From assembly GCA_963778375.1 (NCBI GenBank), contig CAVZTX010000011.1, forward strand, positions 310,001 through 374,000: a stretch of 64,000 nt of DNA. The letters run 5' to 3'. Position 1 is the first letter of the stretch. Every line of letters starts with the position of its first letter. The notes under the pieces were generated by a model. It saw only the letters and a list, made by a program, of their open reading frames with translations, did no database searches and was not told the DNA's origin. Source of the stretch: CAVZTX01 sp963778375 (lineage in GTDB: Bacteria > Chloroflexota > Ktedonobacteria > Ktedonobacterales > Ktedonobacteraceae). The position numbers and the translations under genes were made by a program. This document shows positions 16,509-25,512 of this stretch, piece by piece.

Positions 16509-17558
16509 ATGTCCGCATCCCAACAAGGTACAAAGCAGACGCCCATTTCTATCCCTCTCTATGTCTGGCAAGCGCTTTCATTGCCCTGGCGTACCGAACC
16601 TGAGATTGATCTTGAACGCCAAATGTACCTTTCTGAGCGCCGCTCTATTCAGTCGGATAGTGAGCTGGGTATTTATCCCTTCCAGGGTGTGAAGCTCAGT
16701 CGCGCTGATATAGAGTGGCTGCTCATGACCCATGAGAATGCGGACCAGCGGGGACCCGTGGACTTGAGTGATGAACGCCAGCAAGGGCGTCGAGGCTTGG
16801 ACCTGCGTGGCGCTGACCTGCGCCAGGTGAATCTGTCTGGCTTACCTCTCGCCCGTATGCAAGGTGGAAGAAACTGGCTCGTACAATTCCCCTCGATCGA
16901 AGAACAGCATGATATGGCAACCATTCACCTGGAAGGGGCCGATCTTGGCGCAACCCACCTGCAAGAGGCTTTCCTCGGTGGCGCTCATCTAGAGGAGGCT
17001 TTCCTCGGTGGCGCTCACTTAGAGGAAGCGTATCTAGAAGGTGCTCACCTGGAAGGAGCCAACCTCGAAGGCGCTCATTTGGAAGGCGCTAACCTCGAAC
17101 ATATCCATCTGGAGGGAGCCAACCTCGAAGGCGCTCATCTGGAAGGCGCTAATCTCCTCGGCGCTCATCTGGAAGGCGCTAATCTCCTCGGCGCTCATCT
17201 GGAAGGCGCTAATCTCCTCGGCACATCCTTGAGAGGGATGCCGGTACCGGCAGATTATCTTAAGCGTGTGCGACACTGGGATAAGGATATTTTGCCACCC
17301 GCCAACCTACAAGGCGTCTTCTTTAATGCTTCGACCGTGCTTGAAGACGTAATCCTCGGCGATGAGCACTTCGGGTTCGTATCACTGGCCGATATCCATT
17401 GGAATGGTGTGAATCTCTCAACCGTAGACTGGGAAGCGGTGACGATGCTGGGGGACGAGCGCCGGGCAAGGCAAACCACGTGGCTCTATAACTACCGTGC
17501 AGCGGTTCGGGCTTATCGGCAACTCGCCAGTATACTGCGCGGTGCAGGGACTCTATGA
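16509..17558 (+). CDS. Pentapeptide-repeat protein (N-terminal part of a frameshifted pentapeptide-channel gene)
   Basis: I start at ATG 16509 (AAAGGAAG upstream); the open frame continues upstream inside the sugar transferase gene and is spurious there. Residues about 100-245 are pentapeptide repeats with the A(N/H)LEG pattern, many of them GAHLEGANL, forming a right-handed quadrilateral beta-helix. The N-terminal 80 residues (PLYVWQALSLPWRTEPEID) and the region after the repeats (VDWEAVTMLGDERRARQTTW) are of the type seen upstream of channel domains. After RAYRQLASILR the frame runs into TGA. One base later the frame continues as QGLYEEASHFAYRAQ, so the natural product was probably a fusion with the next feature. 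Confidence 0.75.
   Translation: MSASQQGTKQTPISIPLYVWQALSLPWRTEPEIDLERQMYLSERRSIQSDSELGIYPFQGVKLSRADIEWLLMTHENADQRGPVDLSDERQQGRRGLDLRGADLRQVNLSGLPLARMQGGRNWLVQFPSIEEQHDMATIHLEGADLGATHLQEAFLGGAHLEEAFLGGAHLEEAYLEGAHLEGANLEGAHLEGANLEHIHLEGANLEGAHLEGANLLGAHLEGANLLGAHLEGANLLGTSLRGMPVPADYLKRVRHWDKDILPPANLQGVFFNASTVLEDVILGDEHFGFVSLADIHWNGVNLSTVDWEAVTMLGDERRARQTTWLYNYRAAVRAYRQLASILRGAGTL
17131..17220 (+). repeat. Three exact 30-bp tandem repeats inside the pentapeptide gene
   Basis: Bases 17131-17160, 17161-17190 and 17191-17220 are identical 30-mers, each encoding two pentapeptides (AHLEG ANLLG). Exact identity at the DNA level, including synonymous sites, points to recent slippage or gene-conversion expansion of the beta-helix. 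Confidence 0.9.
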
Positions 17559-17997
17559 AGAGGCATCACATTTTGCATATCGCGCACAGTTACTCCAGAA
17601 GCGAGTGCTTTGGCGGCAAATGCTGCAATTGAGACGACGGGGAAGCAAAGGATTAGGGCGACTGACACAGAAGATGGTCAGTTATCTCTCCTCATGGCTC
17701 TTTGACCTGGTTGCTGGCTACGGGTACAAGCCTCTGCGAAGCCTCATCGTCTATGTGCTTGTAATCGCTCTATTCATGTTCATCTATTCCGTTCTAGGGA
17801 TGGTAATTGGCTCTCACCAATCCTTGAGCGAGTTATTGACGCTAAGCATGACCTCTTTCCATGGGCGGGGCTTCTTCCCTGACCAGCTTGCAATGAATGG
17901 GCCGCAAGCCTTCGTTGCCAGCATCGAAGCCATTGTCGGACTTATTATCGAGGTCAGCTTCATCGCTGCATTTGTCCAGCGCTTCTTTAGAAAGTAG
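17543..17997 (+). CDS. Two-helix channel-like C-terminal domain (frameshifted from the pentapeptide gene)
   Basis: This frame (open from 17497) encodes GLYEEASHFAYRAQLLQKR, a helical linker, then YGYKPLRSLIVYVLVIALF (helix 1), a short re-entrant-like segment LSMTSFHGRGFFP and a second helix EAIVGLIIEVSFIAAFVQRF. The helix-pore-helix layout resembles Ion_trans_2 potassium channels, but the selectivity filter TxGYG is replaced by TSFHGRGF. A single extra G in CGCGGTG (17538-17542) relative to the joined frame would separate it from the pentapeptide part. As it stands it has no good start of its own (ATG 17497 has no clear SD). It is followed by the ATPase gene 22 bases on. Confidence 0.6.
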
Positions 17998-18018
17998 TAT
18001 ATTAGGAAATACGCAGCC

Positions 18019-18876
18019 ATGTTTCATCCGCGTGATCTCTATGAAAGTGAACCGCGAGACTTTACGTTAAGACTACCTCTCTCCATAGTACAGATTATTG
18101 CCTTGCGCAGCGTGGATGCAGAGACAGTAGCCCTCATCTGGTTGCTGCTGGAACATGGAGCTTCACTCACTGTGGCAGGACCAACAGCACCGGTTCCGGG
18201 CGCGGGTAAAAGCACCACCTTGCACGCACTGCTACAGTTTCTGCCCGCGGGATCATCAGTAGCCTACATGTCCGGCAAGTACGAGACGTTTGCGTTCACC
18301 TCTTTGCCCGACAGTCGTCCTGCCAACACCTATGCACTTTGTAACGAAATCAGCGACCACCAGACCACCTACATGTGGGGAGCAGCCGCCCGCCGCTATT
18401 TGACCCTCCCAACTCAGGGATACCACATTGCTACAAGCGTCCACGCCGATACGATTGACGATGTCCTCCACCTGTACCAGCACGACCTGCGCCTACGCGT
18501 AGAGGATCTTTGCCGCCTCGGATTGATCATCAATACCGGGCTGGTAGGCAGTGCGAAATCTCAGTATCGTCGCTGGCTCACTACCCACTTTCTACGACCT
18601 CAACCTGACCCCAAGCATCCAGAAGCGATTACGCCTCTGTTACTCTCTCGCTGGAACAAATCCAACGACACCTTCGAGCATGCAGATGCCTCAGTGCTCG
18701 ATGAACTCGCCAACTGGGCAGGTCTCCCTCCTCAGGATTTTGCTGAAGCACTTCAACGTCGAACCGATTGCTTATGCGAACTGTCGAAGGGGCAAGGAGC
18801 GGATATGAATCGGGTGTCTGAGGCGATTCGGGAAGTGAGGATGTGGGATGAGAAGCATGGAGCTACAAAGCTGTAG
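18019..18876 (+). CDS. Orphan P-loop ATPase of the VirB11/GspE/PilT superfamily
   Basis: The 285-residue protein has Walker A PVPGAGKSTTLHALL near residues 57-72, a Walker B-like region ending in CNEIS near 113-117, and SVHADT near 142-147, which matches the His-box position of secretion ATPases (T-x-H-A-N/D). Lengths and spacings fit only the C-terminal ATPase half; the N-terminal domain of GspE/PilB is absent. No pilin, secretin or other secretion gene is near. AGGAAA precedes the ATG. It follows the broken pentapeptide-channel gene by 21 bases and may be co-transcribed with it. What it powers is unknown. Confidence 0.6.
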   Translation: MFHPRDLYESEPRDFTLRLPLSIVQIIALRSVDAETVALIWLLLEHGASLTVAGPTAPVPGAGKSTTLHALLQFLPAGSSVAYMSGKYETFAFTSLPDSRPANTYALCNEISDHQTTYMWGAAARRYLTLPTQGYHIATSVHADTIDDVLHLYQHDLRLRVEDLCRLGLIINTGLVGSAKSQYRRWLTTHFLRPQPDPKHPEAITPLLLSRWNKSNDTFEHADASVLDELANWAGLPPQDFAEALQRRTDCLCELSKGQGADMNRVSEAIREVRMWDEKHGATKL

Positions 18877-18906
18877 CACGCCACGCCTTTAGTGTCCTTT
18901 TTCATC

Positions 18907-20193
18907 CTACGCTGGACCTGGCAGTTTTACTACGTCAATGATACTCAGTGTGTCAGAATTGTAATTGGTGAGCAGCAGGGTCTGCCCATTGGCTTCAAGC
19001 AGCAGTTCGCGAGGGAAAGCCTCAACATGGATAGTACCGAGAACACCGCCCTGGCCTGTGAGTACACGCTTTGTATCAAGCACGGTCAGCGTTTGTGGGG
19101 TTTGCGGTTGCAGGAACCGGTTGGAGTTGGTAACTACAAGTACCGCACCATTGTCAATGAGTGCTTCGCCAGTCGGTGCTGCACCAACTGGTACCGCAAT
19201 CAGTTGCGCATGGGCTGGATCGCTTTGCAGGCGTGCGGTACTGAATGCCTTAACAACGTTGTCTTCCTGGATTGTCACCCAGGCGGTGTCGCCTGCAGGT
19301 GAAAGAATCACTCGTACCGGACCACAACCAACAAACACATGTGAGAGGACAGCATGCGTTGGGTTCTGCTCGGCACGGCCTATATCGACCACCGAGAGCG
19401 TACCGGGAGGATAACCAAAGTCACAGATATTTCCTTGTGGAGAATGGTCACCAGTATCAATCCGGCTCGTAACGTAGAGAAAGCGGTTATCAGGTGAAAC
19501 GGCAAGGCCAACCGCACCACTATCCACTCCAAGCGGTCCTTTATTTACTGGAATCAAGCCAATCAGTGCATCCGAACTGAAGTCGTGCGTCCGAACGCGC
19601 CGCATGTCGATTACGCCAACCGTGCCATTATTCTCGTTGGCCACAAAGGCGGCGCGTTCATCTTGTGAGAGTGCTACCTCGATCGCAAGAGAATTACTCT
19701 GTTCGAGGACAGAACCGAAAATGGCTTTCTGAGCACTGCTCTCTGCCTGAGCGACATCCACGAATGTTACATTGGTAAAATCGGCCACCAAGAGCAAACG
19801 ATCATCATGGGTAAGAACCATCCCCAGAGGCGATTCAGAGAGATGAATGATACGTTGAAGGCAGATCTGGTTCCCCCGATTATGCAGCACTGCGATCCCG
19901 CTTGAAGCAGCATCGTTCGCGTCCACTGAGACAAAAATCCACTGCCCATCATCAGTGGCAACGGCCTTGAAAGGCTGGCCCGGCAAAGGAACATTGGCCA
20001 GAACAGCGGCATCCGCACCCTGACCGGTCGAATTGGTGAGAACAGTCGTGCAGGACAAGGCATGGGAAGATGGCTCATTCCCGCGCGTATTACAGGCGCT
20101 CAGCAAAAACGCGAGCAGAAAGCAGAAGACAGCGCCCCGCCAAAGCCTTTTCTGTTTGGAGGAAGAAAGAGTTTTCATATATGGATTACCCAT
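18907..20193 (-). CDS. Beta-propeller lipoprotein (YncE-like)
   Basis: The 428-residue protein starts at ATG 20191-20193, because AAGGAGG lies just upstream inside the longer GTG-initiated frame. The signal peptide has the lipobox LLSAC. The rest contains repeated blade-like motifs of the YncE/cytochrome-d1-type propeller: DDGQWIFVSVDAND, DDRLLLVADFTN, DERAAFVANENNGTVGVID, DNRFLYVTSRID, GDTAWVTIQEDN and NGQTLLLTNYNSDTLSIID. No heme motif CxxCH is seen. It lies directly downstream of the aldehyde dehydrogenase gene (about 21 bases from its stop), so they are probably one transcript. It may be an extracytoplasmic binding or scaffold protein. Confidence 0.75.
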   Translation of the reverse strand: MGNPYMKTLSSSKQKRLWRGAVFCFLLAFLLSACNTRGNEPSSHALSCTTVLTNSTGQGADAAVLANVPLPGQPFKAVATDDGQWIFVSVDANDAASSGIAVLHNRGNQICLQRIIHLSESPLGMVLTHDDRLLLVADFTNVTFVDVAQAESSAQKAIFGSVLEQSNSLAIEVALSQDERAAFVANENNGTVGVIDMRRVRTHDFSSDALIGLIPVNKGPLGVDSGAVGLAVSPDNRFLYVTSRIDTGDHSPQGNICDFGYPPGTLSVVDIGRAEQNPTHAVLSHVFVGCGPVRVILSPAGDTAWVTIQEDNVVKAFSTARLQSDPAHAQLIAVPVGAAPTGEALIDNGAVLVVTNSNRFLQPQTPQTLTVLDTKRVLTGQGGVLGTIHVEAFPRELLLEANGQTLLLTNYNSDTLSIIDVVKLPGPA

Positions 20194-20214
20194 AAAGCCC
20201 TCCTTCTTCCCCAC

Positions 20215-21618
20215 TTATTCGCTCACCGCCTTCGTCGGCGCATTCTCCACCTTCGGCCCAATCCATACCGTCTGTACATTCACAAATTCCTGAATACCAA
20301 AGGAGGAGAGTTCCCGACCATATCCACTGCGTTTGACTCCTCCAAAGGGAAGGCGGGGGTCTGAAGCCGTCATGCCATTGATGAAGACACCGCCAGCCTC
20401 AATACGTGTGGCAAGCTCGCGTGCTCGATCAATATTCCGCGTCCACAGATTGCTGCTCAGACCAAATTTAGAGTCATTGGCAAGTTCAATCGCCTGCTCC
20501 GCATCGCGAACGCGAATGACGGCGGCAGCAGGACCGAATGTCTCATCGCTGAAGACCGGCATATCTGGGGTCACATTAGTCAGGATGGTTGGCTCGTAGA
20601 AGTAGCCTTTTCCTTCGCGCGTCTTGCCCCCAATCAGCACTTTGGCACCCATCTGAATCGATTGCTGCACCATCTCATCGAGCGTGTCACGCAAGTCCTC
20701 GCGAGCTACGGGGCCAATCTTGGTATCGTGCTCCAGTGGGTCACCGACTTTCATCTTAGCCGTGTTGGCAACAAACTTCTGCTCAAAAGCATCGGCGACA
20801 GACTCCACCACAATGAAGCGTTTAGCAGCAATACAGCTCTGACCGTTATTCTGGAAACGAGCCGTAACGGCTACCTGCGCAGCCTCGTCCAGATCCGCAT
20901 CATCCAGAACAATAAAGGCATCTGACCCACCTAGTTCCAGCACAGTCTTCTTTAAGACATGCCCGCTCGTCCCTGCTACCTCAACGCCCGCAGCCTCGCT
21001 GCCCGTAAGCGTTACTGCCGCAATTCTTGGATCCTCAATGAGTTTGCTCGTCTCAGAACCGGGCACAAGCACAGTTCTCAATACGCCTTTGGGCAGTCCG
21101 GATTCCTGGAAGATGCGCTCGATGTCCAGTGCAACCCGCGAGACGTTTGAGGCATGTTTGAGGACTGTAGTATTACCTGCCATCAGAGCAGGTGCGGCAA
21201 AGCGGAAAACCTGCCAGTACGGGAAATTCCAGGGCATGACCGCCAAAATAACGCCCAATGGACGGAAGGCAACATAACTCTCGCTGGCATTGGAGGCAAT
21301 TTTTTCATCTGCAAGAAAGCGTTCGGCATTCTCTGCGAAGTAGTCGCAGTTCCAGGCGCATTTTTCGACTTCAGCCTCGGCTTCGGTGATCGATTTGCCC
21401 ATTTCAAGCACGGCAGCCCGCGCCAGTTCACTTTTGTTGTCTCGTAAGTGGCTTGCTATGCTGTGCAGATATTTGGCTCGTTCAGCAAACGACAATGCTC
21501 GCCATTGCAGAAAAGCCTGACGCGCTTGGTCCAGAGCTTCGTCGATTTGCTGCTGACTATATGCTTCAAATGTTTCCAATACCTCTCCGGTGGTTGGATT
21601 GATTGTTTGAATGCTCAT
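20215..21618 (-). CDS. NAD(P)-dependent aldehyde dehydrogenase, succinate-semialdehyde dehydrogenase-like
   Basis: The 467-residue protein has the ALDH hallmarks: MPWNFPYWQ (cofactor site), FTGSEAAG-type motif (here LTGSEAAGVEVAG), catalytic-base region LELGGSDAFIVLDDADL, nucleophile region NNGQSCIAAKRF (Cys) and ETFGPAAAV. The short length and FINGMTASDPRLPFGGVKRSGYGREL place it near the SSADH/GabD-like group. It oxidises an aldehyde to the acid; the substrate is not fixed by sequence. It is divergent from the large LuxR-type regulator gene (160 bp between starts). Confidence 0.85.
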   Translation of the reverse strand: MSIQTINPTTGEVLETFEAYSQQQIDEALDQARQAFLQWRALSFAERAKYLHSIASHLRDNKSELARAAVLEMGKSITEAEAEVEKCAWNCDYFAENAERFLADEKIASNASESYVAFRPLGVILAVMPWNFPYWQVFRFAAPALMAGNTTVLKHASNVSRVALDIERIFQESGLPKGVLRTVLVPGSETSKLIEDPRIAAVTLTGSEAAGVEVAGTSGHVLKKTVLELGGSDAFIVLDDADLDEAAQVAVTARFQNNGQSCIAAKRFIVVESVADAFEQKFVANTAKMKVGDPLEHDTKIGPVAREDLRDTLDEMVQQSIQMGAKVLIGGKTREGKGYFYEPTILTNVTPDMPVFSDETFGPAAAVIRVRDAEQAIELANDSKFGLSSNLWTRNIDRARELATRIEAGGVFINGMTASDPRLPFGGVKRSGYGRELSSFGIQEFVNVQTVWIGPKVENAPTKAVSE

Positions 21619-21778
21619 GCTGCTCCTCCCATTGAGAACAAGAAATGGCTCGAATTTTATTATACCCTATACGAGGCTACTGCCGCCGAAATGCCGTTTG
21701 CTAGCTGGCATTTGTGTGCTATACTCCTGGGTGTTGGGTGACCGGAAATGAGTCACCCAACGGCAAAGGAAGGATATT

Positions 21779-24700
21779 ATGCCCAAACAGTCGCTGCACG
21801 AACTCATCTGGTCCGAAGCGCATCAGCACTATGAACTGCATATTCATGGTCACCCACAGCAGTGTTTCCGTCCAGGAGATGAGCCAGCGTTCTCTCGCTG
21901 GTTGGAAGAGCAGTCCTCCTTTGCATTTGTGGGACAAGCAGGAAGGATCTCGGTCATCAAGGAAGCGAGACCTCGTGGGACCGGCTATTGGTACGCTTAT
22001 CGCAAGCAGGATCGGCAGACTCGCAAGCGCTATCTGGGATCCACAGCCCAGGTGACGCTCGCACGATTAGAGCAAGTAGCGAAGGTGCTCACAAGCTCGT
22101 CATCTCCTGCTTATCTTTCCACAGAGCCTGCAGGGCAGTCGTCCGAGCAGAGGGAAGCGCTGCTCGCCAGCAAGCTCTCTCCTCCACGTCTTCCGCTCTC
22201 CCTAGTGGAGCGCTCTCGCTTGCTCAGCGAACTGGATGGGGTCTACACTCATCCTTTGACACTCGTATCGGCCTCCGCCGGAAGCGGGAAGACAACCCTC
22301 CTCTCGGCATGGGTTACCTCTTCCCTGCAGGGCAGCAGGAGCCGGACAGCAGGACGCGAATCCGCTCTCGCCTGGCTTTCCCTTGAAGCATTGGACAATG
22401 ATCCGATTCGCTTTTGGGCCTCGGTCACCGCAGCACTGCGTACCTGCCTGCCCACGGTGGGTAAGACCGCTCTCGCCATGCTGCGTTCGCAAGAGGCTCT
22501 CCCACTCTCGACTATCCTGACCAACCTGCTCAATGAGATTGGGCAGGTACGCAGAGAACTCATCCTCATCCTGGATGACTATCATGTGATCGAGGACCAG
22601 ACCATCCATGAGTCCATGCTCTTCTTGGTCGATCATCTGCCGCTCACCTTCCACCTGGTGCTTGCAACGCGTACTGATCCCGAGCTTCCTCTCTCAAGGT
22701 TTCGCGTTCGGAGTCAGATGGTCGAGATCCGTTCCAGTGATTTGCGCTTTACCCAGGCAGAAACTTCTAACTTTCTTTTGCAATGTATGGGCCTGCCCCT
22801 TTCAGAAGAAGACGTATCCACCCTGCAACAGCGGACGGAGGGCTGGATCGCCGGTCTACAACTGGCGGCCCTCTCTATGCGCAAGCAACAGGATCTCCCA
22901 AGTTGGGTCTCGGACTTTGCCGGCAGCTACCGATATCTCCTGGACTATGTACAGCAGGATATTCTTGCAGTGTTGCCAGTCCCACTTCAGCACTTTCTGC
23001 TTCAAACATCGATAGTGAGCAGGATGAACGCCGCCTTATGTCAGGCTATTACCGCTGGACCTTCGCTCCAGGCGAGCCAGGAGATGCTGCAGGAGGTGGA
23101 GCGAGCCAACCTCTTTGTGGTGCCCCTCGATGAGCAGCGCCAGTGGTACCGCTATCACGATCTGTTTCGTGAGGCGCTACGGGCTCGGCTGCACGCTTCT
23201 CAACCAGAACTGGTGCCGCTCTTGCACATCCGGGCAGCCCGCTGGTATGAGACGCAGAGCGAGTGGCGAGAGGCCATTACACACGCACTGGAAGCGCCTG
23301 ACTATCCTCTGGCAGCCTCCTTGGTAGAGCAGGCTGCTCCTCACTTCTGGGTCAGTGGGGAAGCAAGAACTGTCCATACCTGGGTGCTCGCCCTGCCAGA
23401 TACGGTCCTGCGTGCACATACGCGTCTTGCCTTCAACGCTGCTCTTCGCTTCCTCAACTCTGTCCATATCAGCACTGAAACGGTGTATGTCAATATGGCT
23501 GCCCAGGTGCAGCGGACCATCACACGTATGGAAGAGATACTGCGCAGTCAGCAATCGCTTTTGCTTTCAGAGGCCGAAGTAGCGTTGATCGAGCGGCGCT
23601 TGCGCTTGCTGCAAGCCCTGATCGAGGTCAGAGCATTCTTCAGACGTGGCGACAAAGAGCGCCTGCGTCTCTTAACTCAAGGGATAGAAGCGCTACCCCC
23701 AGATGAGGAGGTGAGTTGGAAGATGATCCCGCTCACTTTCTCCTTCTGGCTGACCCTGGCGCTCCAGCAAGCAAGTGCCCTGCTGGTGGAAAGGCTGTGT
23801 GAGGCCCGGCAGTGGATCAGTGAGGCAGGAGATCCCCTGGCGACGTTCCGTGTGATGACCTGGCTGGCCAGAGCGTATATCGAAGCCGGACAGTTGCGCC
23901 TGGCGTACCAGGAATGCCTGAAGGCACTCGCCCTGCTGGAGCAGATCGGTAAGAGCACCGCGATAGCAGGCTATCTGCTTGCCTCCCTCTTTGACATCTA
24001 CTACGCCTGGAATCGGTTGGAAGAGGCATCTGACGTGTTGCAGCGTTTGCTGTGTATCGCGCAGGACTGGCAACAAGTGGAACTGCTGGTCATGGGGGAG
24101 AGAGCCGTGGCACGGCTTGCGCTCGCACGAAGGGATTTGGGCACGGCACAAGAAGCACTGCAAAAGGCGGAGGCACTCCTTGAGCAGGAGGAATTTGCCA
24201 ATAATGCTCGCTGGGTGGTAGATACCCGCCTCCAGGTGTGGCTGGCCCAGGGCAATCTGGCTGAGGCAAGCAACTGGGCAGCACAAACCACGCTCTCTCC
24301 AGAGGCCTGGGATCCCTTGCACAAATGGGAGGTATTGCTGCTGGTGCGTGTCGCTCTCGCACAGCAGCAGTACGCCCGCGCGGTCGAAACGCTGGAGCGA
24401 TTCAGAGGACACCTTGACCAGCCAGCAGATATCGAGAAAACGCTCGAATGGATGGCGCTGTATGTGGTAGCCCTGCACCATGCAGGCAAGAGAGCGCAAG
24501 TGGCTTCCGTCGCAGCTCGTCTGTTCGCGATGACCGAGCCTGAGGGCTTCATTCGCCTCTATCTGGATGCAGGGGAACCCATGCGACAAGCGCTAGAGGC
24601 GCTTCTCGAAGCCGCGAGCAAAGAGAGTCCAGACGCTCTACAAGAAGATGGGAACAGCGTTTCCGCTGTTTCCATTTCCAGGTCCTACGTGTCGCGTTTA

Positions 24701-25000
24701 TTGACAGCCTTTGAGCAGGAGCGGAAACGCGCTCACAGAGCCGATGCACCCCTGACAAGTCAGCAAGAGATCCAGCCTGAGCCTATAGCAGTCGAGAGGC
24801 CAGGAGCTGAGCCACTCTCTCGGCAGGAACTGAAGGTGCTGCGTCTGTTGGTTGCAGGACAGACGTACACGGAGATGGCGGAGGCGCTGATCGTCTCCCC
24901 TAATACAATTAAGACGCAGGTCAGCAGTATCTATCGCAAGCTGGGTGTGAGCCGCCGCGCCGAAGCTATCGCGGCTACCCAGCGGTTACACCTCCTCTAG
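21779..25000 (+). CDS. MalT/LuxR-family STAND transcriptional regulator
   Basis: The 1073-residue protein starts after AAGGAAGG. Residues 1-105 form a Trp/Tyr-rich N-terminal domain (GYWYAYRKQDRQTRKRYLG) reminiscent of arm-type DNA-binding segments of tyrosine recombinases. LLASKLSPPRLP introduces the STAND NTPase with Walker A SASAGSGKTT (164-173) and Walker B LILILDDYH near 260. A long TPR-like helical sensor region spans about 480-960. The last 65 residues are a LuxR helix-turn-helix (PLSRQELKVLRLLVAG, SPNTIKTQVSSIYRKLGV). Ligand binding probably drives NTP-dependent oligomerisation and promoter activation, as for MalT. Candidate targets are the divergent aldehyde dehydrogenase gene and the downstream gene group. 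Confidence 0.9.
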   Translation: MPKQSLHELIWSEAHQHYELHIHGHPQQCFRPGDEPAFSRWLEEQSSFAFVGQAGRISVIKEARPRGTGYWYAYRKQDRQTRKRYLGSTAQVTLARLEQVAKVLTSSSSPAYLSTEPAGQSSEQREALLASKLSPPRLPLSLVERSRLLSELDGVYTHPLTLVSASAGSGKTTLLSAWVTSSLQGSRSRTAGRESALAWLSLEALDNDPIRFWASVTAALRTCLPTVGKTALAMLRSQEALPLSTILTNLLNEIGQVRRELILILDDYHVIEDQTIHESMLFLVDHLPLTFHLVLATRTDPELPLSRFRVRSQMVEIRSSDLRFTQAETSNFLLQCMGLPLSEEDVSTLQQRTEGWIAGLQLAALSMRKQQDLPSWVSDFAGSYRYLLDYVQQDILAVLPVPLQHFLLQTSIVSRMNAALCQAITAGPSLQASQEMLQEVERANLFVVPLDEQRQWYRYHDLFREALRARLHASQPELVPLLHIRAARWYETQSEWREAITHALEAPDYPLAASLVEQAAPHFWVSGEARTVHTWVLALPDTVLRAHTRLAFNAALRFLNSVHISTETVYVNMAAQVQRTITRMEEILRSQQSLLLSEAEVALIERRLRLLQALIEVRAFFRRGDKERLRLLTQGIEALPPDEEVSWKMIPLTFSFWLTLALQQASALLVERLCEARQWISEAGDPLATFRVMTWLARAYIEAGQLRLAYQECLKALALLEQIGKSTAIAGYLLASLFDIYYAWNRLEEASDVLQRLLCIAQDWQQVELLVMGERAVARLALARRDLGTAQEALQKAEALLEQEEFANNARWVVDTRLQVWLAQGNLAEASNWAAQTTLSPEAWDPLHKWEVLLLVRVALAQQQYARAVETLERFRGHLDQPADIEKTLEWMALYVVALHHAGKRAQVASVAARLFAMTEPEGFIRLYLDAGEPMRQALEALLEAASKESPDALQEDGNSVSAVSISRSYVSRLLTAFEQERKRAHRADAPLTSQQEIQPEPIAVERPGAEPLSRQELKVLRLLVAGQTYTEMAEALIVSPNTIKTQVSSIYRKLGVSRRAEAIAATQRLHLL

Positions 25001-25184
25001 TTGATGGTTCGTAAGACGAGCCTATGTATGTTGTGGAAAACCCGCGACCCTCAAATGTGAGAGCATCATTGCAAAAATCACCCGCCCAATCACGAACACA
25101 GGTGATGTCAATTCCCCCGCCTCGCGGTTATACTCTTCTCAAGCAGAGACAGCAGACCCTAGTCAGAACAAAAGGAGGATACAG

Positions 25185-25403
25185 ATGCATGTTTCAATTC
25201 GCATTAAAGGGCATCTGGACCCTGTCTGGCAGGAGTGGCTGGAAGGATTACAGATCGTGCACGAGCCAGATGGCACGTCTCGGCTTTCTGGAACGCTCAA
25301 GGATCAGCCAGCACTCTCTGGAGTACTCACGAAAATTAGTCACCTGAGCTTGACGCTGCTCTCGCTCGAAAGTAGCGAATTGACGCACAACGAAGGCCGA
25401 TAA
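25185..25403 (+). CDS. Small conserved protein downstream of the LuxR-type regulator
   Basis: The 72-residue product has an excellent SD (AAAGGAGG, 6 nt spacing). It reads IKGHLDPVWQEWLEGLQI, then ISHLSLTLLSLESSEL. I recall similar 65-75-residue proteins beside MalT-like regulators in Ktedonobacteria; this is recall, not a search. The layout (two short strands, Trp pair, helix) suggests a small ferredoxin-like fold. No function is known to me. Confidence 0.65.
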   Translation: MHVSIRIKGHLDPVWQEWLEGLQIVHEPDGTSRLSGTLKDQPALSGVLTKISHLSLTLLSLESSELTHNEGR

Positions 25404-25512
25404 TGTCCTTCTCAGCAGGCCTCCCTCAGTTTTTTCTGATCGACTTTCAGGAGACTGTTTGGAGGCGGCAAATGCTGCATATCAGTCTATTCACGAGAAA
25501 AGGAGAATCACT

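Noticed and set aside
17000..17220. Regularly spaced repeats resembling a CRISPR array
   Set aside because: They lie in frame within the pentapeptide gene and have no unique spacers; they encode the beta-helix.
20194..20214. GTG start of the beta-propeller lipoprotein at 20214
   Set aside because: The SD AAGGAGG lies inside this extension, just before ATG 20193.
23693..24589. Long 298-residue ORF antisense to the LuxR-type regulator
   Set aside because: It has no SD, low-complexity composition and no domain, and lies opposite a well-supported TPR-like region. It is a shadow frame of GC-rich coding DNA.
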